A DNA stretch of 64,000 nt from Psychrobacter submarinus (GTDB taxonomy: Bacteria > Pseudomonadota > Gammaproteobacteria > Pseudomonadales > Moraxellaceae): assembly GCF_904846685.1 (NCBI RefSeq), contig NZ_CAJHBQ010000005.1, positions 1 to 64,000 on the forward strand. Direction: 5' to 3'. The notes under the pieces were generated by a model. It was not told the origin of the DNA. It ran no database searches and saw only the letters and a program-made list of their open reading frames with translations. Positions within the stretch are counted from its first letter, which is position 1; every line of letters starts with the position of its first letter. Below, in pieces: positions 51,785 to 61,610 of the stretch. The translations under genes were made by a program, and so were the position numbers.

Positions 51785-53284
51785 ATGATATCTTTTGTTG
51801 ATAACTTACGTGATGAGTGGTTTTCTAATGTTCGCGGCGATATCTTGTCAGGACTTGTCGTCGCCCTCGCTTTGATTCCAGAAGCCATCGCTTTCTCTAT
51901 TATCGCCGGCGTGGATCCAAAAGTAGGTTTGTACGCCTCCTTTTGTATCGCTGTGGTCATAAGCTTCGTTGGCGGACGCCCTGGGATGATTTCGGCGGCC
52001 ACCGGTGCGATGGCGTTAGTCATGGTCGATCTCGTCGCCGATCACGGGCTGCAATATCTGCTAGCAGCGACTTTGCTATGCGGCGGTATTCAGGTGGTGA
52101 TGGGTATCTTAAAGCTTGGCAATCTCATGCGCTTTGTCTCGCGCTCAGTGGTGATAGGCTTTGTCAATGCGCTCGCAATTTTGATCTTCGCCGCCCAGCT
52201 CCCTGAGCTTAATCCGATGACAGAGCGGGTCGGTATGACCGTCTATATCATGACGGCAGTAGGCCTTGCGATCATTTATCTGTTTCCGCTCATTCCGAAG
52301 ATTGGCCGCGTTATTCCTTCTCCGCTGATCTGTATCGTCGGTTTAACGGCGGTTGCGATGTATATGAACCTAGACATTCGTAATGTCGGTAGTATGGGCG
52401 ATCTGCCTGACTCATTGCCGGTATTCTTATTGCCAGATATTCCACTTAACCTTGAGACGTTACTTATCATCGCCCCCTACTCCATCGCTTTGGCTATCGT
52501 CGGTCTGCTTGAGTCGATGATGACTGCCACCATTGTTGATGAGCTTACCGATACGCCAAGTGATAAGAATAAAGAGTGCCGCGGTCAAGGTATCGCTAAC
52601 GTCGTTTCTGGATTTTTTGGTGGTATGGCGGGCTGTGCGATGATCGGTCAATCGATGATCAACGTAAAATCTGGTGGCCGTACTCGTTTATCGACTTTGA
52701 TAGCCGGTGTGGTGCTGCTCATCTTAGTGGTGTTTTTGAGCGAATGGGTCAGTCAGATTCCGATGGCAGCGCTCGTGGCAGTGATGATTATGGTCTCTAT
52801 TGGTACCTTTAACTGGCAGTCTATTCGCGAGTTTAAAACGCACCCTATGTCATTTAACATTGTGATGCTAGCGACAGTATTGACGACCGTCATCACTCAC
52901 AACCTTGCTTATGGCGTTGGGGTTGGCGTACTACTATCCGCCTTAGCCTTTGCCAATAAGATTGGCCAGTTCTTGACCATATATAGCGATTATGACGATA
53001 GTAGCAATACGCGCTATTATTATGTGCAAGGGCAAGTGTTTTTTGCCTCGACCACGCAATTTCTGAACAGCTTCGATACCAAAGAGGCTTTAGATACCAT
53101 TCACATCGATGTCAGCCAAGCGCACTTTTGGGATGTCAGCGCTGTCGATACGCTTGATAAGTTGGTCATGCGCTTGCAACGCGAGGGTATTGATGTCAAA
53201 GTAGTTGGACTAAACAATGCAAGTCGTACTTTGATCGATCGCTTCTCTATCCATGATCGCCGCGATATTGGATTGCTTGACTAG
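51785..53284 (+). CDS. SulP-family (SLC26-like) anion transporter
   Basis: A 499-residue inner membrane transporter. The N-terminal membrane domain has about 12 or more helices with the SulP signature region ([33 protein letters not shown]), and a C-terminal cytoplasmic STAS domain follows from about residue 410 ([19 protein letters not shown]). Relatives move bicarbonate, sulfate or organic anions; here the substrate is unknown. The neighbouring stress-protein gene 62 bases downstream is probably co-transcribed. ATG 51785 has no clear ribosome binding site, and TTG 51758 is possible. Confidence 0.88.
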   Translation: MISFVDNLRDEWFSNVRGDILSGLVVALALIPEAIAFSIIAGVDPKVGLYASFCIAVVISFVGGRPGMISAATGAMALVMVDLVADHGLQYLLAATLLCGGIQVVMGILKLGNLMRFVSRSVVIGFVNALAILIFAAQLPELNPMTERVGMTVYIMTAVGLAIIYLFPLIPKIGRVIPSPLICIVGLTAVAMYMNLDIRNVGSMGDLPDSLPVFLLPDIPLNLETLLIIAPYSIALAIVGLLESMMTATIVDELTDTPSDKNKECRGQGIANVVSGFFGGMAGCAMIGQSMINVKSGGRTRLSTLIAGVVLLILVVFLSEWVSQIPMAALVAVMIMVSIGTFNWQSIREFKTHPMSFNIVMLATVLTTVITHNLAYGVGVGVLLSALAFANKIGQFLTIYSDYDDSSNTRYYYVQGQVFFASTTQFLNSFDTKEALDTIHIDVSQAHFWDVSAVDTLDKLVMRLQREGIDVKVVGLNNASRTLIDRFSIHDRRDIGLLD

Positions 53285-53346
53285 ATAGCTTGTGTCATTT
53301 ACTGATGTCATTTAGAAGCTACTTAATGTAGATAACGGGTTGCATT

Positions 53347-54201
53347 ATGAGTAATTTAAAGGCAGATAGTGTCATTGCTTGTCTAGATTGTCCCGATCAC
53401 GTGCAATCAGTATTGGACGCGAGTATGTGGGCCGCCAATCGCTTGCAAGCACCGATTGGCTTGCTCCACTCTGTGCCAAGCATGCAGCAAAAAGCGGCGG
53501 TAAACTATTCTGGCTGCCTAAATATCAATGACGAGAGTCACCTGCTAGACCAATTCACTAGCCATGAGCATTTAAGCAACTTTGAGCTCAAGGCGCAAGG
53601 CAGACTGCTGCTACATCAAGCTAAGGCGTACTGCGATGAGCATCAATATAAGCGCCCTGTCTACACCTTACATCGCCACGAAAACCTCAGCGACAGTATC
53701 GACTACGTGGATGAAAAGTCGCAACTGATTGTCATCGGTCATAACGTGACTTGTAAAACTACCCTAAGTCAGCTCGTACGACTGAGTCATTGCCCCATTT
53801 TGGTGACTCATGCACCATTTTTGACCCCTACTACCGCCCTCTTTGCTTTTGATAATTGCGTTACTACTCACCGGATGCTCGATTGGCTGTGCAAAACGCC
53901 TTTAGTGCGCGCTTTAACCATTCATATCGTCATGGTCGGTAAAAACAACAATGACAACTGTGATGCCCTGCGAGAAGCTTATGCGCGTCTCAAGCAAGCG
54001 GGAATTAATACCAAAAAAGCTCTGCTAGATTGCCGTGATGTCAGCGCTGCCCTTACTTATTATCAAAACGAGCATGATATTGGCATGCTAATGAGCGGCG
54101 CTTTCGGACAATCGCGTCTGCGCGAGATATTACAAGGCAGTGATACCAAAAAACTGCTCGTCAGTACCAAAACGCCGTATCTGCTATTCCCTAAAGCGTA
54201 A
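53347..54201 (+). CDS. Universal stress protein-like tandem UspA domain protein
   Basis: A 284-residue cytoplasmic protein with two UspA-like halves: residues about 5-155 (VIACLDCPDHVQSVLDASMWAANRL, then QLIVIGHNVTC) and about 160-284 (ALFAFDNCV, then GMLMSGAFGQSRLREILQGS). The ATP-binding G-2x-G-9x-G-S/T signature is weak. Its location after the SulP gene echoes other bacteria where Usp proteins are paired or fused with transporters, so a role in controlling that transporter is possible but not shown. Confidence 0.8.
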   Translation: MSNLKADSVIACLDCPDHVQSVLDASMWAANRLQAPIGLLHSVPSMQQKAAVNYSGCLNINDESHLLDQFTSHEHLSNFELKAQGRLLLHQAKAYCDEHQYKRPVYTLHRHENLSDSIDYVDEKSQLIVIGHNVTCKTTLSQLVRLSHCPILVTHAPFLTPTTALFAFDNCVTTHRMLDWLCKTPLVRALTIHIVMVGKNNNDNCDALREAYARLKQAGINTKKALLDCRDVSAALTYYQNEHDIGMLMSGAFGQSRLREILQGSDTKKLLVSTKTPYLLFPKA

Positions 54202-54531
54202 GTACGCTGCTGCATACACCCCCATATATCTAAGTACAGAGCATCCGTTACCTTGCTGGCACTCTGCTGCTTATATCTGTTTTATATTTATCTTCTGTTT
54301 ATAGCTTCCTCGCAAAAACCCCATTTGATTGCCAAACTCAAGTTAGCAAATCGTCACATGAAATACGGGGATAGCTTCCCCAAGCACTCAAAAAGTTGGT
54401 TATAATAAAGTTATCATTAACCAAACGCTAAAGGTTGATTTACTTTTATTACGTCTATAATGAAGGCTCTCATTGTTGTACCGTCGGTTATATCCTCTAT
54501 CGGAATGACGGTTATTTTTGAACGGACACGT
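54202..54531. other. Intergenic region upstream of the glnK promoter
   Basis: About 330 bases after the Usp gene. NtrC sites would be expected 100-150 bases upstream of a sigma-54 promoter, but I do not see a clear TGCACC-N5-GGTGCA palindrome. A short palindrome GGACACGTCC lies at 54524-54533. Confidence 0.4.
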
Positions 54532-54559
54532 CCAATTTACTTCCCCTTGAGTAAATTGG
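54532..54559. promoter_or_regulatory. Perfect 10-bp inverted repeat over the glnK promoter
   Basis: CCAATTTACT (54532-54541) and AGTAAATTGG (54550-54559) are perfect inverse copies, 8 bases apart. The right arm overlaps the -24 element of the sigma-54 promoter, so a bound protein could block it. Confidence 0.75.
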
Positions 54560-54571
54560 CACAGTTCTTGA
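54557..54571 (+). promoter_or_regulatory. Sigma-54 promoter of glnK-amtB
   Basis: TGGCACAGTTCTTGA matches the -24/-12 consensus TGGCAC-N5-TTGC with exact spacing, differing only in the last base (GA for GC). It lies about 90 bases before the glnK ATG, as in other nitrogen-regulated glnK-amtB operons. Confidence 0.75.
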
Positions 54572-54575
54572 ATAA

Positions 54576-54998
<423 letters not shown>

Positions 54999-55104
54999 AT
55001 TTGAGGCCATATCTATAAAAGGAGATTTGTAGATATAGGTTCTTACAGCATTTTTATCTATCGGTCATACCGATATCTATATTGTAAATTCAAGGGGAAT
55101 GTAA

Positions 55105-56367
55105 ATGGAAAGTCAAATCTTTGAGCTCCAGTATGCGCTCGATACGTTTTACTTTTTGATCTGTGGGGCGTTGGTCATGTGGATGGCCGCTGGCTTCACT
55201 ATGTTAGAGGCCGGACTGGTCCGATCAAAAAATACGGTCGAAATCTTAACTAAGAATGTCGCGTTATTTGCAACGGCCAGCATTATGTACATGGTATGTG
55301 GTTACGCTATTATGTATGGTGGCGATCTGTTCTTGAGCGGAATTGCAGGCGGTGACACCTTAGTAGAAGACGCACTAGCAGCCTCTGCCGAAAATGGCTT
55401 TGGTGGCGACTCCGTTTACTCTGCAGCCTCAGACTTTTTCTTCCAAGTAGTGTTTGTAGCGACCTGTATGTCCATCGTGTCAGGTGCCGTTGCTGAACGT
55501 ATGAAATTATGGGCTTTCTTATTGTTTGCAGTCGTCATGACTGGTGTTATCTATCCATTAGAAGGTAGCTGGACTTGGGGTGGTAACGATGTCTTTGGAC
55601 TGTTCAATCTAGGCGATATGGGTTTCTCTGATTTTGCAGGCTCTGGTATCGTACACATGGCGGGCGCTGCTGCTGCTCTAGCAGGTGTATTACTACTAGG
55701 ACCCCGTAAAGGTAAATACGGTCCTAAAGGTGAGATACGTGCGATTCCTGGCGCCAATCTTCCACTAGCGGCACTTGGTACATTGATCCTATGGATGGGC
55801 TGGTTTGGCTTTAACGGTGGCTCAGTACTCAAACTTGGTGACATCGCTAGTGCCAACTCTGTTGCCATGGTCTTTTTGAATACCAATGCTGCTGCTGCTG
55901 GCGGTGCTGTGGGCGCTTTAATCATCGCACGTATTATCTTTGGCAAAGCCGATCTTACAATGCTACTCAATGGTGCCCTAGCCGGTCTGGTCGCTATTAC
56001 TGCAGAGCCATCAACACCCTCTGCCCTACAAGCGACACTCTTTGGCGTTGTGGCTGGTGTCATCGTGGTGCTATCTATCTTGGCATTAGACAAAATCAAA
56101 ATTGACGATCCTGTTGGTGCTATCTCGGTTCATGGTGTGGTCGGTCTATTTGGCTTACTCATTGTGCCAATTACGAACCCAGCATCTACCTTTATCGGTC
56201 AGATTGCAGGCGCTGCGACCATCTTTGCTTGGGTATTTGTTGCAAGCTTCATCGTTTGGGTCATCATCAAAGCTGTCATCGGTATCCGTATCTCTGAAGA
56301 GGATGAATATGAAGGGGCAGATATTGCAGAATGTGGTATGGAAGCTTATCCTGAATTTGTCAGATAA
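55105..56367 (+). CDS. amtB: Ammonium transporter AmtB
   Basis: A 420-residue membrane channel with 11 helices that imports ammonium. The twin histidines appear in SGIVHMAGAAAAL (near residue 184) and AISVHGVVGLFG (near 344), and GFTMLEAGLVRSKN near 29 is typical. There is no cleaved signal peptide visible. AAGGGGA lies before the ATG. It forms an operon with glnK, whose product closes the pore. Confidence 0.96.
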   Translation: MESQIFELQYALDTFYFLICGALVMWMAAGFTMLEAGLVRSKNTVEILTKNVALFATASIMYMVCGYAIMYGGDLFLSGIAGGDTLVEDALAASAENGFGGDSVYSAASDFFFQVVFVATCMSIVSGAVAERMKLWAFLLFAVVMTGVIYPLEGSWTWGGNDVFGLFNLGDMGFSDFAGSGIVHMAGAAAALAGVLLLGPRKGKYGPKGEIRAIPGANLPLAALGTLILWMGWFGFNGGSVLKLGDIASANSVAMVFLNTNAAAAGGAVGALIIARIIFGKADLTMLLNGALAGLVAITAEPSTPSALQATLFGVVAGVIVVLSILALDKIKIDDPVGAISVHGVVGLFGLLIVPITNPASTFIGQIAGAATIFAWVFVASFIVWVIIKAVIGIRISEEDEYEGADIAECGMEAYPEFVR

Positions 56368-56482
56368 GATCTAGCAGACAGGTTTAATCCTACTCGATGC
56401 GCTGATACTACTTTATGTAGTGTCAGCGTTTATTATTTTATTGAGTAACCTCCCCTTACTGACACAATAAAATGTAAAACAT

Positions 56483-56520
56483 AAAAAATCCCGCAGTACC
56501 TTTCGGTAGTGCGGGATTTT
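56483..56520. terminator. Bidirectional intrinsic terminator
   Basis: AAAATCCCGCA-CTACC and its partner around CTTTCGG-GTAGTGCGGGATTTT form a strong stem with A and T runs. It separates amtB from the convergent DUF2147 gene. Confidence 0.9.
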
Positions 56521-56561
56521 ATCTATTAAGTACAGATCTGATAAAAAACTACTTGATCGAC

Positions 56562-56945
56562 TTATTTCTTTTTCCATGTTTGACTGCGTGAGAATGGCCC
56601 GATGTAACCTTTTAGTTTCAAAGAATTACCATTCAATCTTGCTGTCATGCGATAATCTTTACCTTTTTCTGGATCAGTAATCGTACCACCGCTATATTTA
56701 CCACCGCCATCAGCTTTTAGACCAGAAATAATAGTCATACCGACGTGCTTTTTGCCTTTAGCTGAGTTGGTACCGATAAGCTTACCAGTCAATACGCCAT
56801 TTGACTCAGTGATTTTGACTGTGCCTTTAGGCTTGCCGTCATCGTAAGTCTGCCAAGTAGTATTATGCAATGGGTCAGCGGCAAACGCCATGGTCGCCAT
56901 ACTAATACCAGCAGCTGCTAAAGCGGTTTTTGTAAATAATTTCAT
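56562..56945 (-). CDS. Exported DUF2147 family protein
   Basis: A 127-residue protein with a signal peptide (MKLFTKTALAAAGISMATMAFA, cleavage after about residue 22). The mature part is a small beta-barrel-like domain: NTTWQTYDDGKPKGTVKITESNGVLTGKLIG, DPEKGKDYRMTARLNGNSLKLKGYIGPFSRSQTWKK, matching DUF2147. Function unknown; relatives are periplasmic and often in Acinetobacter and Psychrobacter. The start at 56945 has GGGAG upstream; a longer frame to 57035 is rejected because the signal peptide would not be N-terminal. Confidence 0.85.
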   Translation of the reverse strand: MKLFTKTALAAAGISMATMAFAADPLHNTTWQTYDDGKPKGTVKITESNGVLTGKLIGTNSAKGKKHVGMTIISGLKADGGGKYSGGTITDPEKGKDYRMTARLNGNSLKLKGYIGPFSRSQTWKKK

Positions 56946-57236
56946 AGATCGACTCCCTTCAATGATTGTGCAATAAACTGCGTATATTGCGCTTGTCCTT
57001 AAAAAACCTCTACGACTAGAACTGTCTATATCCAAAGCTGCATATATCTATAGTAAGTAAAAAAGAAGTTCATTCTGTGAGCTATCTTTTCTATCTATCT
57101 AGATCGATAATGACGAAGAATCATCTTTATCGAAACAGTACAAGCGCTATCTGATTACATTATAAGCAAAAAAAACGTTTTGCCTAGTAATTTTTTATAA
57201 AGATTTCTTTCTGTAATTCGTAACTATATCAAATAG

Positions 57237-57500
57237 TTACAAAAACGGATTATCAATATTATCATCTGGCCAGTCATCATTTGATTTTGACACTTCATCC
57301 ATTTTTGTGTACTGATCAGTTTTCTCAAACTGCGCCAATATCTTAGTAGTAAGCTCGTGTAGCTGCTTTGCTTGTGCAAATCCAGCTTTCGTTAAATACA
57401 AATCCAAATCACCGTAGATAATAATCTTATCTTGTTGGTTTTCGATAACCAATTCCCCAATCTGCATACTTTGATGATTATTTGCAAAAGGCTCGATCAT
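57237..57500 (-). CDS. Small protein of unknown function (87 aa)
   Basis: A soluble, acidic protein: MIEPFANNHQSMQIGELVIENQQ at the start, a short beta region (DKIIIYGDLDLYL), then a helix (TKAGFAQAKQLHELTTKILAQF) and a polar end with SNDDWPDDNID. No metal-binding pattern, membrane segment or signal peptide. The DNA has normal base use for the region. I recognise no family. It lies between two exported-protein genes on the same strand. Confidence 0.6.
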   Translation of the reverse strand: MIEPFANNHQSMQIGELVIENQQDKIIIYGDLDLYLTKAGFAQAKQLHELTTKILAQFEKTDQYTKMDEVSKSNDDWPDDNIDNPFL

Positions 57501-57600
57501 AAGCTACTCCAAGTATTAGTAATAATTCGCAATAAAAACCGTTGATAGACTTGTTTATTCAGCGATATCTTAGATTATTATTTTAGACTCTATAGCGTCT

Positions 57601-58518
57601 TTATGCTTGTAGCTGCGTCAATAGCCATTCCACTAAAGCTAAGACGAATATCAGCCATAGTGGCTCCTCGCTAGGCGCAGTAGGCGCGTCTATCTTCTCC
57701 CCCGCTTTTAGGGGTAAAGTCAAAGCTTGCCGCTTGACCGCGCTATCTAACACCGGTAGCACCTCGACTCCTATCTGCTCGCTAAGCTCATCAAGGCTAA
57801 TCACCTCGATACGTTCAGACTCATCGTTAGGCGCGTAGTAGACACCGGCTTGGTCGATAGCGGGTATGTAGACCGCCTTAAAAAAATGACTCGGTACGAG
57901 CACTTGCCTATTTAGACGCTTGGTCTTTTTATCCGTAAAAGCGACCCCGGTTACGGTATAGACTTCGCCGTATTGCTGCGTCAGATAGCGCGTCGCCGAC
58001 TCGATGTTGCGCCAAATGTAGCGATTATTGCGCGGCGATTGCGGCGCGATATTAGCCAGACTGAAGCTGTCGTATTGCTGCGAGCGCGTCGCCATATCGG
58101 CATTGGGCGCTAGATGCCCTCTATCATAGCCTGAGCCTGAATAATCCTCTAATGACGCTCGAGCAGACTCTGGCAAACGGCTCTCTTCATGGAAGCTGTC
58201 TTCACGATCTATCGTTTTGGCTTGATTGAGACGCGCGCGAGTCAGATGTTCTGCAGACCATAACGGCGTACGCGTCACCCCTGAGTACATGACCGCAAAG
58301 CCATCCATACATAGTGCTTGGGTGTTGGCGCTAAGCTTATCATTGATAAACTCCGGATAAACCCCGCCATAAAACGACTCATTACACTGGCTTAAGTCAT
58401 CGGCATAGGCTGGCGCTATTGCGAGTAGCCCTACCGTTATCATCGCTGCTGCGCGAGCTACTATGCTATGTCTAACACGGCTTAACGCCCTACTATCTAC
58501 TACTGCAAAACTCATCAC
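57601..58518 (-). CDS. Exported DNA/RNA non-specific endonuclease (NUC1 family)
   Basis: A 305-residue protein with a signal peptide ending near APAYADD (about residue 39). The beta-beta-alpha-metal nuclease core has the catalytic DRGHLAPNAD near residue 134 and NIAPQSPRNNRYIWRNIE, with Asn that binds Mg2+. Near the C-terminus, LWLIFVLALVEWLLTQL is hydrophobic and may anchor the protein in the membrane. It would degrade extracellular or periplasmic DNA/RNA. It is divergent from the tRNA-Ser gene. Confidence 0.85.
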   Translation of the reverse strand: MMSFAVVDSRALSRVRHSIVARAAAMITVGLLAIAPAYADDLSQCNESFYGGVYPEFINDKLSANTQALCMDGFAVMYSGVTRTPLWSAEHLTRARLNQAKTIDREDSFHEESRLPESARASLEDYSGSGYDRGHLAPNADMATRSQQYDSFSLANIAPQSPRNNRYIWRNIESATRYLTQQYGEVYTVTGVAFTDKKTKRLNRQVLVPSHFFKAVYIPAIDQAGVYYAPNDESERIEVISLDELSEQIGVEVLPVLDSAVKRQALTLPLKAGEKIDAPTAPSEEPLWLIFVLALVEWLLTQLQA

Positions 58519-58622
58519 GTTATTTTGTACCCTTCGCCGGTGTAATTACTGCTGCTGTCATCACAGATGCGCTATCCTATCCTAGCAGGCACTTTTTAAT
58601 AAAGAAAGATAAAGCGCAAACC

Positions 58623-58651
58623 GTGACAATAGCAATCGTATCCGTTATACT
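58623..58651 (+). promoter_or_regulatory. Promoter of tRNA-Ser
   Basis: GTGACA (58623-58628) and TATACT (58646-58651) are spaced by exactly 17 bases, ending 15 bases before the tRNA. Confidence 0.75.
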
Positions 58652-58666
58652 TAGCCGTCTAAAATT

Positions 58667-58757
58667 GGTGACGTGGGTGAGTGGCTGAAACCGCACGCCT
58701 GGAAAGTGTGTATACGTTCATAGCGTATCGAGGGTTCGAATCCCTCCGTCACCGCCA
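58667..58757 (+). tRNA. tRNA-Ser (anticodon GGA)
   Basis: A 91-base class II tRNA including an encoded CCA. The acceptor stem GGTGACG / CGTCACC is perfect, the anticodon loop CCTGGAAAG has GGA, a long variable arm (GTATACGTTCATAGCGTAT) is present, and the T arm is GAGGGTTCGAATCCCTC. It closely resembles E. coli tRNA-Ser(GGA). A tyrosine integrase starts 283 bases downstream, so its 3' end is the probable integration target. Confidence 0.97.
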
Positions 58758-58903
58758 ATCTTATAAAATCTTAGTTTTCCTAGCTTGTCCTAAACTATCC
58801 TATATACATCTTAAACCCTTTATAAATAACGCTTCTAGCGTTTTTTTTATGTCTAACGTTTTCCTAATCTATCCGAACATAACCCACCTATCCCATGGCT
58901 TGT

Positions 58904-59040
58904 GTTGGTCTATCTGTTGGTCTATGATTTCATTAGACCTCAAAAAGACCAACATTTAGGCTTTATGATTCAGCATTAGACCAACGTACTTGTTGTATTT
59001 CTTGATTCATATAGCTTGTAGCCATAGGGAATAGACCAAC
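58904..59040. repeat. Cluster of GTTGGTCTA repeats before the integrase
   Basis: The motif occurs as direct copies at 58904-58912 and 58916-58924 and in inverted form (TAGACCAAC) at 58977-58985 and 59032-59040, with a shortened inverted copy at 58946-58953. The last one touches the integrase ATG. These look like arm-type integrase or regulator binding sites. Confidence 0.8.
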
Positions 59041-60402
59041 ATGTTAAGCGATAGTAAGATCCGCAATCTCAAACCAAGTGAAAAATGCACACCTTCGCGT
59101 CCTGATAAATATAGCGATCAGTATGGTTTGCAGCTATTAGTACGCAATACGGGCACAAAGTCATGGATAAGCGCTTATCGCTTTGATGGTAAGCAAACGC
59201 GTATAACCCTTGGCACTTACCCTATTATGTCGCTAGCGGAAGCTAGACAAGCCAATACTGAGATTAAAGCATTACTCGCTGACGGTATAGATCCGAAAAA
59301 TAAAAAGCGTCAAGATAAGCTTGCCAATATTCACGCGCAAAAATTCAATGACTATGCGCTTGATTGGCTGGTTGAGCGTAAGCGTAATGTCAAACCGCGC
59401 ACCTATCAGCAAGACTATAACCGTATGCATAAAGATGTGTTGCCACACTTTGAAGGTATTGCACTAAAAGATGTGAGCTTTGAGGATTGTCGATCGATGG
59501 CAGATGAGATCGAAAAGCGTGTGAACAAAGACGGTGAGCCGCCACGCGAGGTAACCAGACGCACTATTGATCTGGTTGCTAATGTTTTAAAACGTGCCAA
59601 ACGTGAACGCATCATTGAGCAAAACCCAATCGATGATCTAAAGGAGCTCTACCCAAAAGCCAAAAGCCAGCACATGAAGCATGTGGATATCCATGAGCTA
59701 CCTGCCCTACTCCAAGCTATCGAGGGCTATCATGGTCACGACCAAACCCGATTAGGTATGAAATTCTTAGCCTACTCATTTTGTCGTACTATCGAGCTGC
59801 GTATGATGAAATGGGCGCATATCGACTTTGCCAATCGGTTATGGCGTGTTGATATTGATAACCTTAAAATTGCACGTAAGCATGTCGTACCACTGTCAGA
59901 TCAAATGCTCAAAGTGCTAGAGGAAATGAAAGCCATCACGGGGCAATATGAGTACGTATTTTATCATACAGGCATGCATCAGCCATATAGTGAAGAGTTC
60001 ATTAATAATGCGCTTGATATCTTAGGTTATGCTGGCAAACAAACAGGTCACGGCTTTCGTCACATAGCCTCTACCAATCTAAACGAGCTAGGCTATATGG
60101 GCGACGCGATTGAAAAGCAGATGGCTCATGATAAAAAGAGCAGCATTCGCGCGGTTTATAACCACGCGCAGCATTTAGAGGAGCGTCGTAAAATCATGCA
60201 AGTCTGGGCTGATTTTTTAGATTTACTTAGAGACACAGGCGAGGTCGTGGACTTTCAGACAGCAAGGCAGCAAATTGAGCAGTCACTGGCAAGTAAGCAA
60301 CCAAACACATTACAAAACGCTGATAAACAAAATCTGCTAAAAGCGCTATTAGAGCAAGGTATCACAGCTGATGAGCTGCAAGTCTACATTGAGAATAACT
60401 GA
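59041..60402 (+). CDS. Tyrosine recombinase/integrase (P4-type)
   Basis: A 453-residue site-specific recombinase. It has an N-terminal DUF4102 domain (LSDSKIRNLKP, then WISAYRFDGKQTRITLGTYPIMSLAEARQ), a core-binding region (residues 105-195), and a catalytic domain with Arg in SFCRTIELRMMKW near 250, HGFRH near 340 and the nucleophile Tyr in VYNHA near 377. Such integrases insert islands into tRNA genes; the tRNA-Ser gene lies directly upstream in the same orientation. The ribosome binding site AGGGA is 10 bases before the ATG, with a repeat between. The gene appears intact. Confidence 0.93.
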   Translation: MLSDSKIRNLKPSEKCTPSRPDKYSDQYGLQLLVRNTGTKSWISAYRFDGKQTRITLGTYPIMSLAEARQANTEIKALLADGIDPKNKKRQDKLANIHAQKFNDYALDWLVERKRNVKPRTYQQDYNRMHKDVLPHFEGIALKDVSFEDCRSMADEIEKRVNKDGEPPREVTRRTIDLVANVLKRAKRERIIEQNPIDDLKELYPKAKSQHMKHVDIHELPALLQAIEGYHGHDQTRLGMKFLAYSFCRTIELRMMKWAHIDFANRLWRVDIDNLKIARKHVVPLSDQMLKVLEEMKAITGQYEYVFYHTGMHQPYSEEFINNALDILGYAGKQTGHGFRHIASTNLNELGYMGDAIEKQMAHDKKSSIRAVYNHAQHLEERRKIMQVWADFLDLLRDTGEVVDFQTARQQIEQSLASKQPNTLQNADKQNLLKALLEQGITADELQVYIENN

Positions 60403-60552
60403 TGTATTTAACTATTACGAGAAGTTATTAAAGCCGTCTATCAATATGAACTTTACTAGACTCAATAAACTTTGCATTACAATCAGTTGAGCTGCATATA
60501 GAATTTATCGGCTTAGGCTCAGAAAACCAGAAAAATATATCCCTGTATTAAG

Positions 60553-61581
60553 TCATAACTTAGCGTAATTTTCTGTATTAGTATCGGCTGTTTCCTTAGC
60601 TTGTTTTCCATTGCTTCCTTCAGGATAAAATGGCTGTAATATATTAACTTCTTGTTTGGGTATAATAGTCTCAGCTGGCACATCTTCATTATCGTATGTC
60701 GATGAGCCAACCGATTCTGCATCATAATCGCTACTTAACTCTTGCTTATCTTTAGTTAGAAAACTGTCTTCAGAAATGACCTCTCTCTCAGCATGTTCGC
60801 TTGGCAAGCTGTATTGCTGCTCTAAAGGTATCTTATCAAAAAAAGTATATTGATTAGGAGAAGATGGAACGAGCTGAATTTCTTGATTTTGAATCTGTTT
60901 ATAAGCAGATTCAACTAAGTTGTTTAAGACTTCACGCTGTGTTTTACCACAAGCCTTAGCAAGATGTCTTAGGTTTTTCTTGTTGTCATTGGTGAGATCT
61001 ATGCCCTGGTTTTTCTTAACTTTATCACGATCGCGTTTCTGTTGCGCATTCCAAGCATCATACATATTGCTAATAAAGAGCCTCCTATTATCAGCCTTTT
61101 CTGTGTTTACAAGGTTGCCATCTTGATAAAGCCAATAAGTATCGAACATCCAATAATCTAGTGATGCCAGTATGTGATTAAGCCGAGAAGCTGTATCTGT
61201 TGCTGGGAAAGTAATACTGTCATGATAAATTAAAGCTTGTCTATATCCATTCTTATTAATACTTCTTGAGAAATATTTGTTCGATTTATTACTATTCTTT
61301 CTCTTATTTTTGTTCATTATTAAGTTATCAATATCATATATATTCTGCATATATTTATACACATAGTTTATTTTAGCGCTATGATTCTTATCACGATTAG
61401 TCAGCCATTTAATATCTTTCTCACTAATTTTATTATTACTATAAACTTGTTTTAATTTAATTAAGGATAGCTTTTTCGATGTAACTATCCATTCTTCATC
61501 ATCACTATTGCTCTCGCAAATCTCTATTTTAATAAAATAAATTTCTATTAAAAATAATATCATGGACAATAACTGAAACAT
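60553..61581 (-). CDS. Unknown island protein, possibly the C-terminal part of a split gene
   Basis: A 342-residue protein, rich in Asn, Lys and Ser in its first 120 residues and acidic at its end. It opens with a hydrophobic stretch (MFQLLSMILFLIEIYFIKIE) that may be an artefact of a shifted frame. A central part (NRRLFISNMYDAWNAQQKRDRDKVKKNQGI, then LRHLAKACGKTQREVLNNLVESAY) looks helical with a helix-turn-helix-like end, but I recognise no family. The base composition is more AT-rich than the core genes. When the IS630 element upstream is removed, the 124-residue ORF at 62488-62862 reads toward this gene (see findings). Confidence 0.55.
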   Translation of the reverse strand: MFQLLSMILFLIEIYFIKIEICESNSDDEEWIVTSKKLSLIKLKQVYSNNKISEKDIKWLTNRDKNHSAKINYVYKYMQNIYDIDNLIMNKNKRKNSNKSNKYFSRSINKNGYRQALIYHDSITFPATDTASRLNHILASLDYWMFDTYWLYQDGNLVNTEKADNRRLFISNMYDAWNAQQKRDRDKVKKNQGIDLTNDNKKNLRHLAKACGKTQREVLNNLVESAYKQIQNQEIQLVPSSPNQYTFFDKIPLEQQYSLPSEHAEREVISEDSFLTKDKQELSSDYDAESVGSSTYDNEDVPAETIIPKQEVNILQPFYPEGSNGKQAKETADTNTENYAKL

Positions 61582-61610
61582 CAGCCTCAGTAAGAATAGG
61601 ATCGCTTATA

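Noticed and set aside
54257..54270. TGGCACTCTGCTGC as a sigma-54 promoter
   Set aside because: The spacing between the two elements is one base too short and it lies about 400 bases before glnK; the site at 54557 fits better.
56946..57035. Longer start of the DUF2147 gene
   Set aside because: It would bury the signal peptide 30 residues inside the protein; ATG 56945 has GGGAG upstream.
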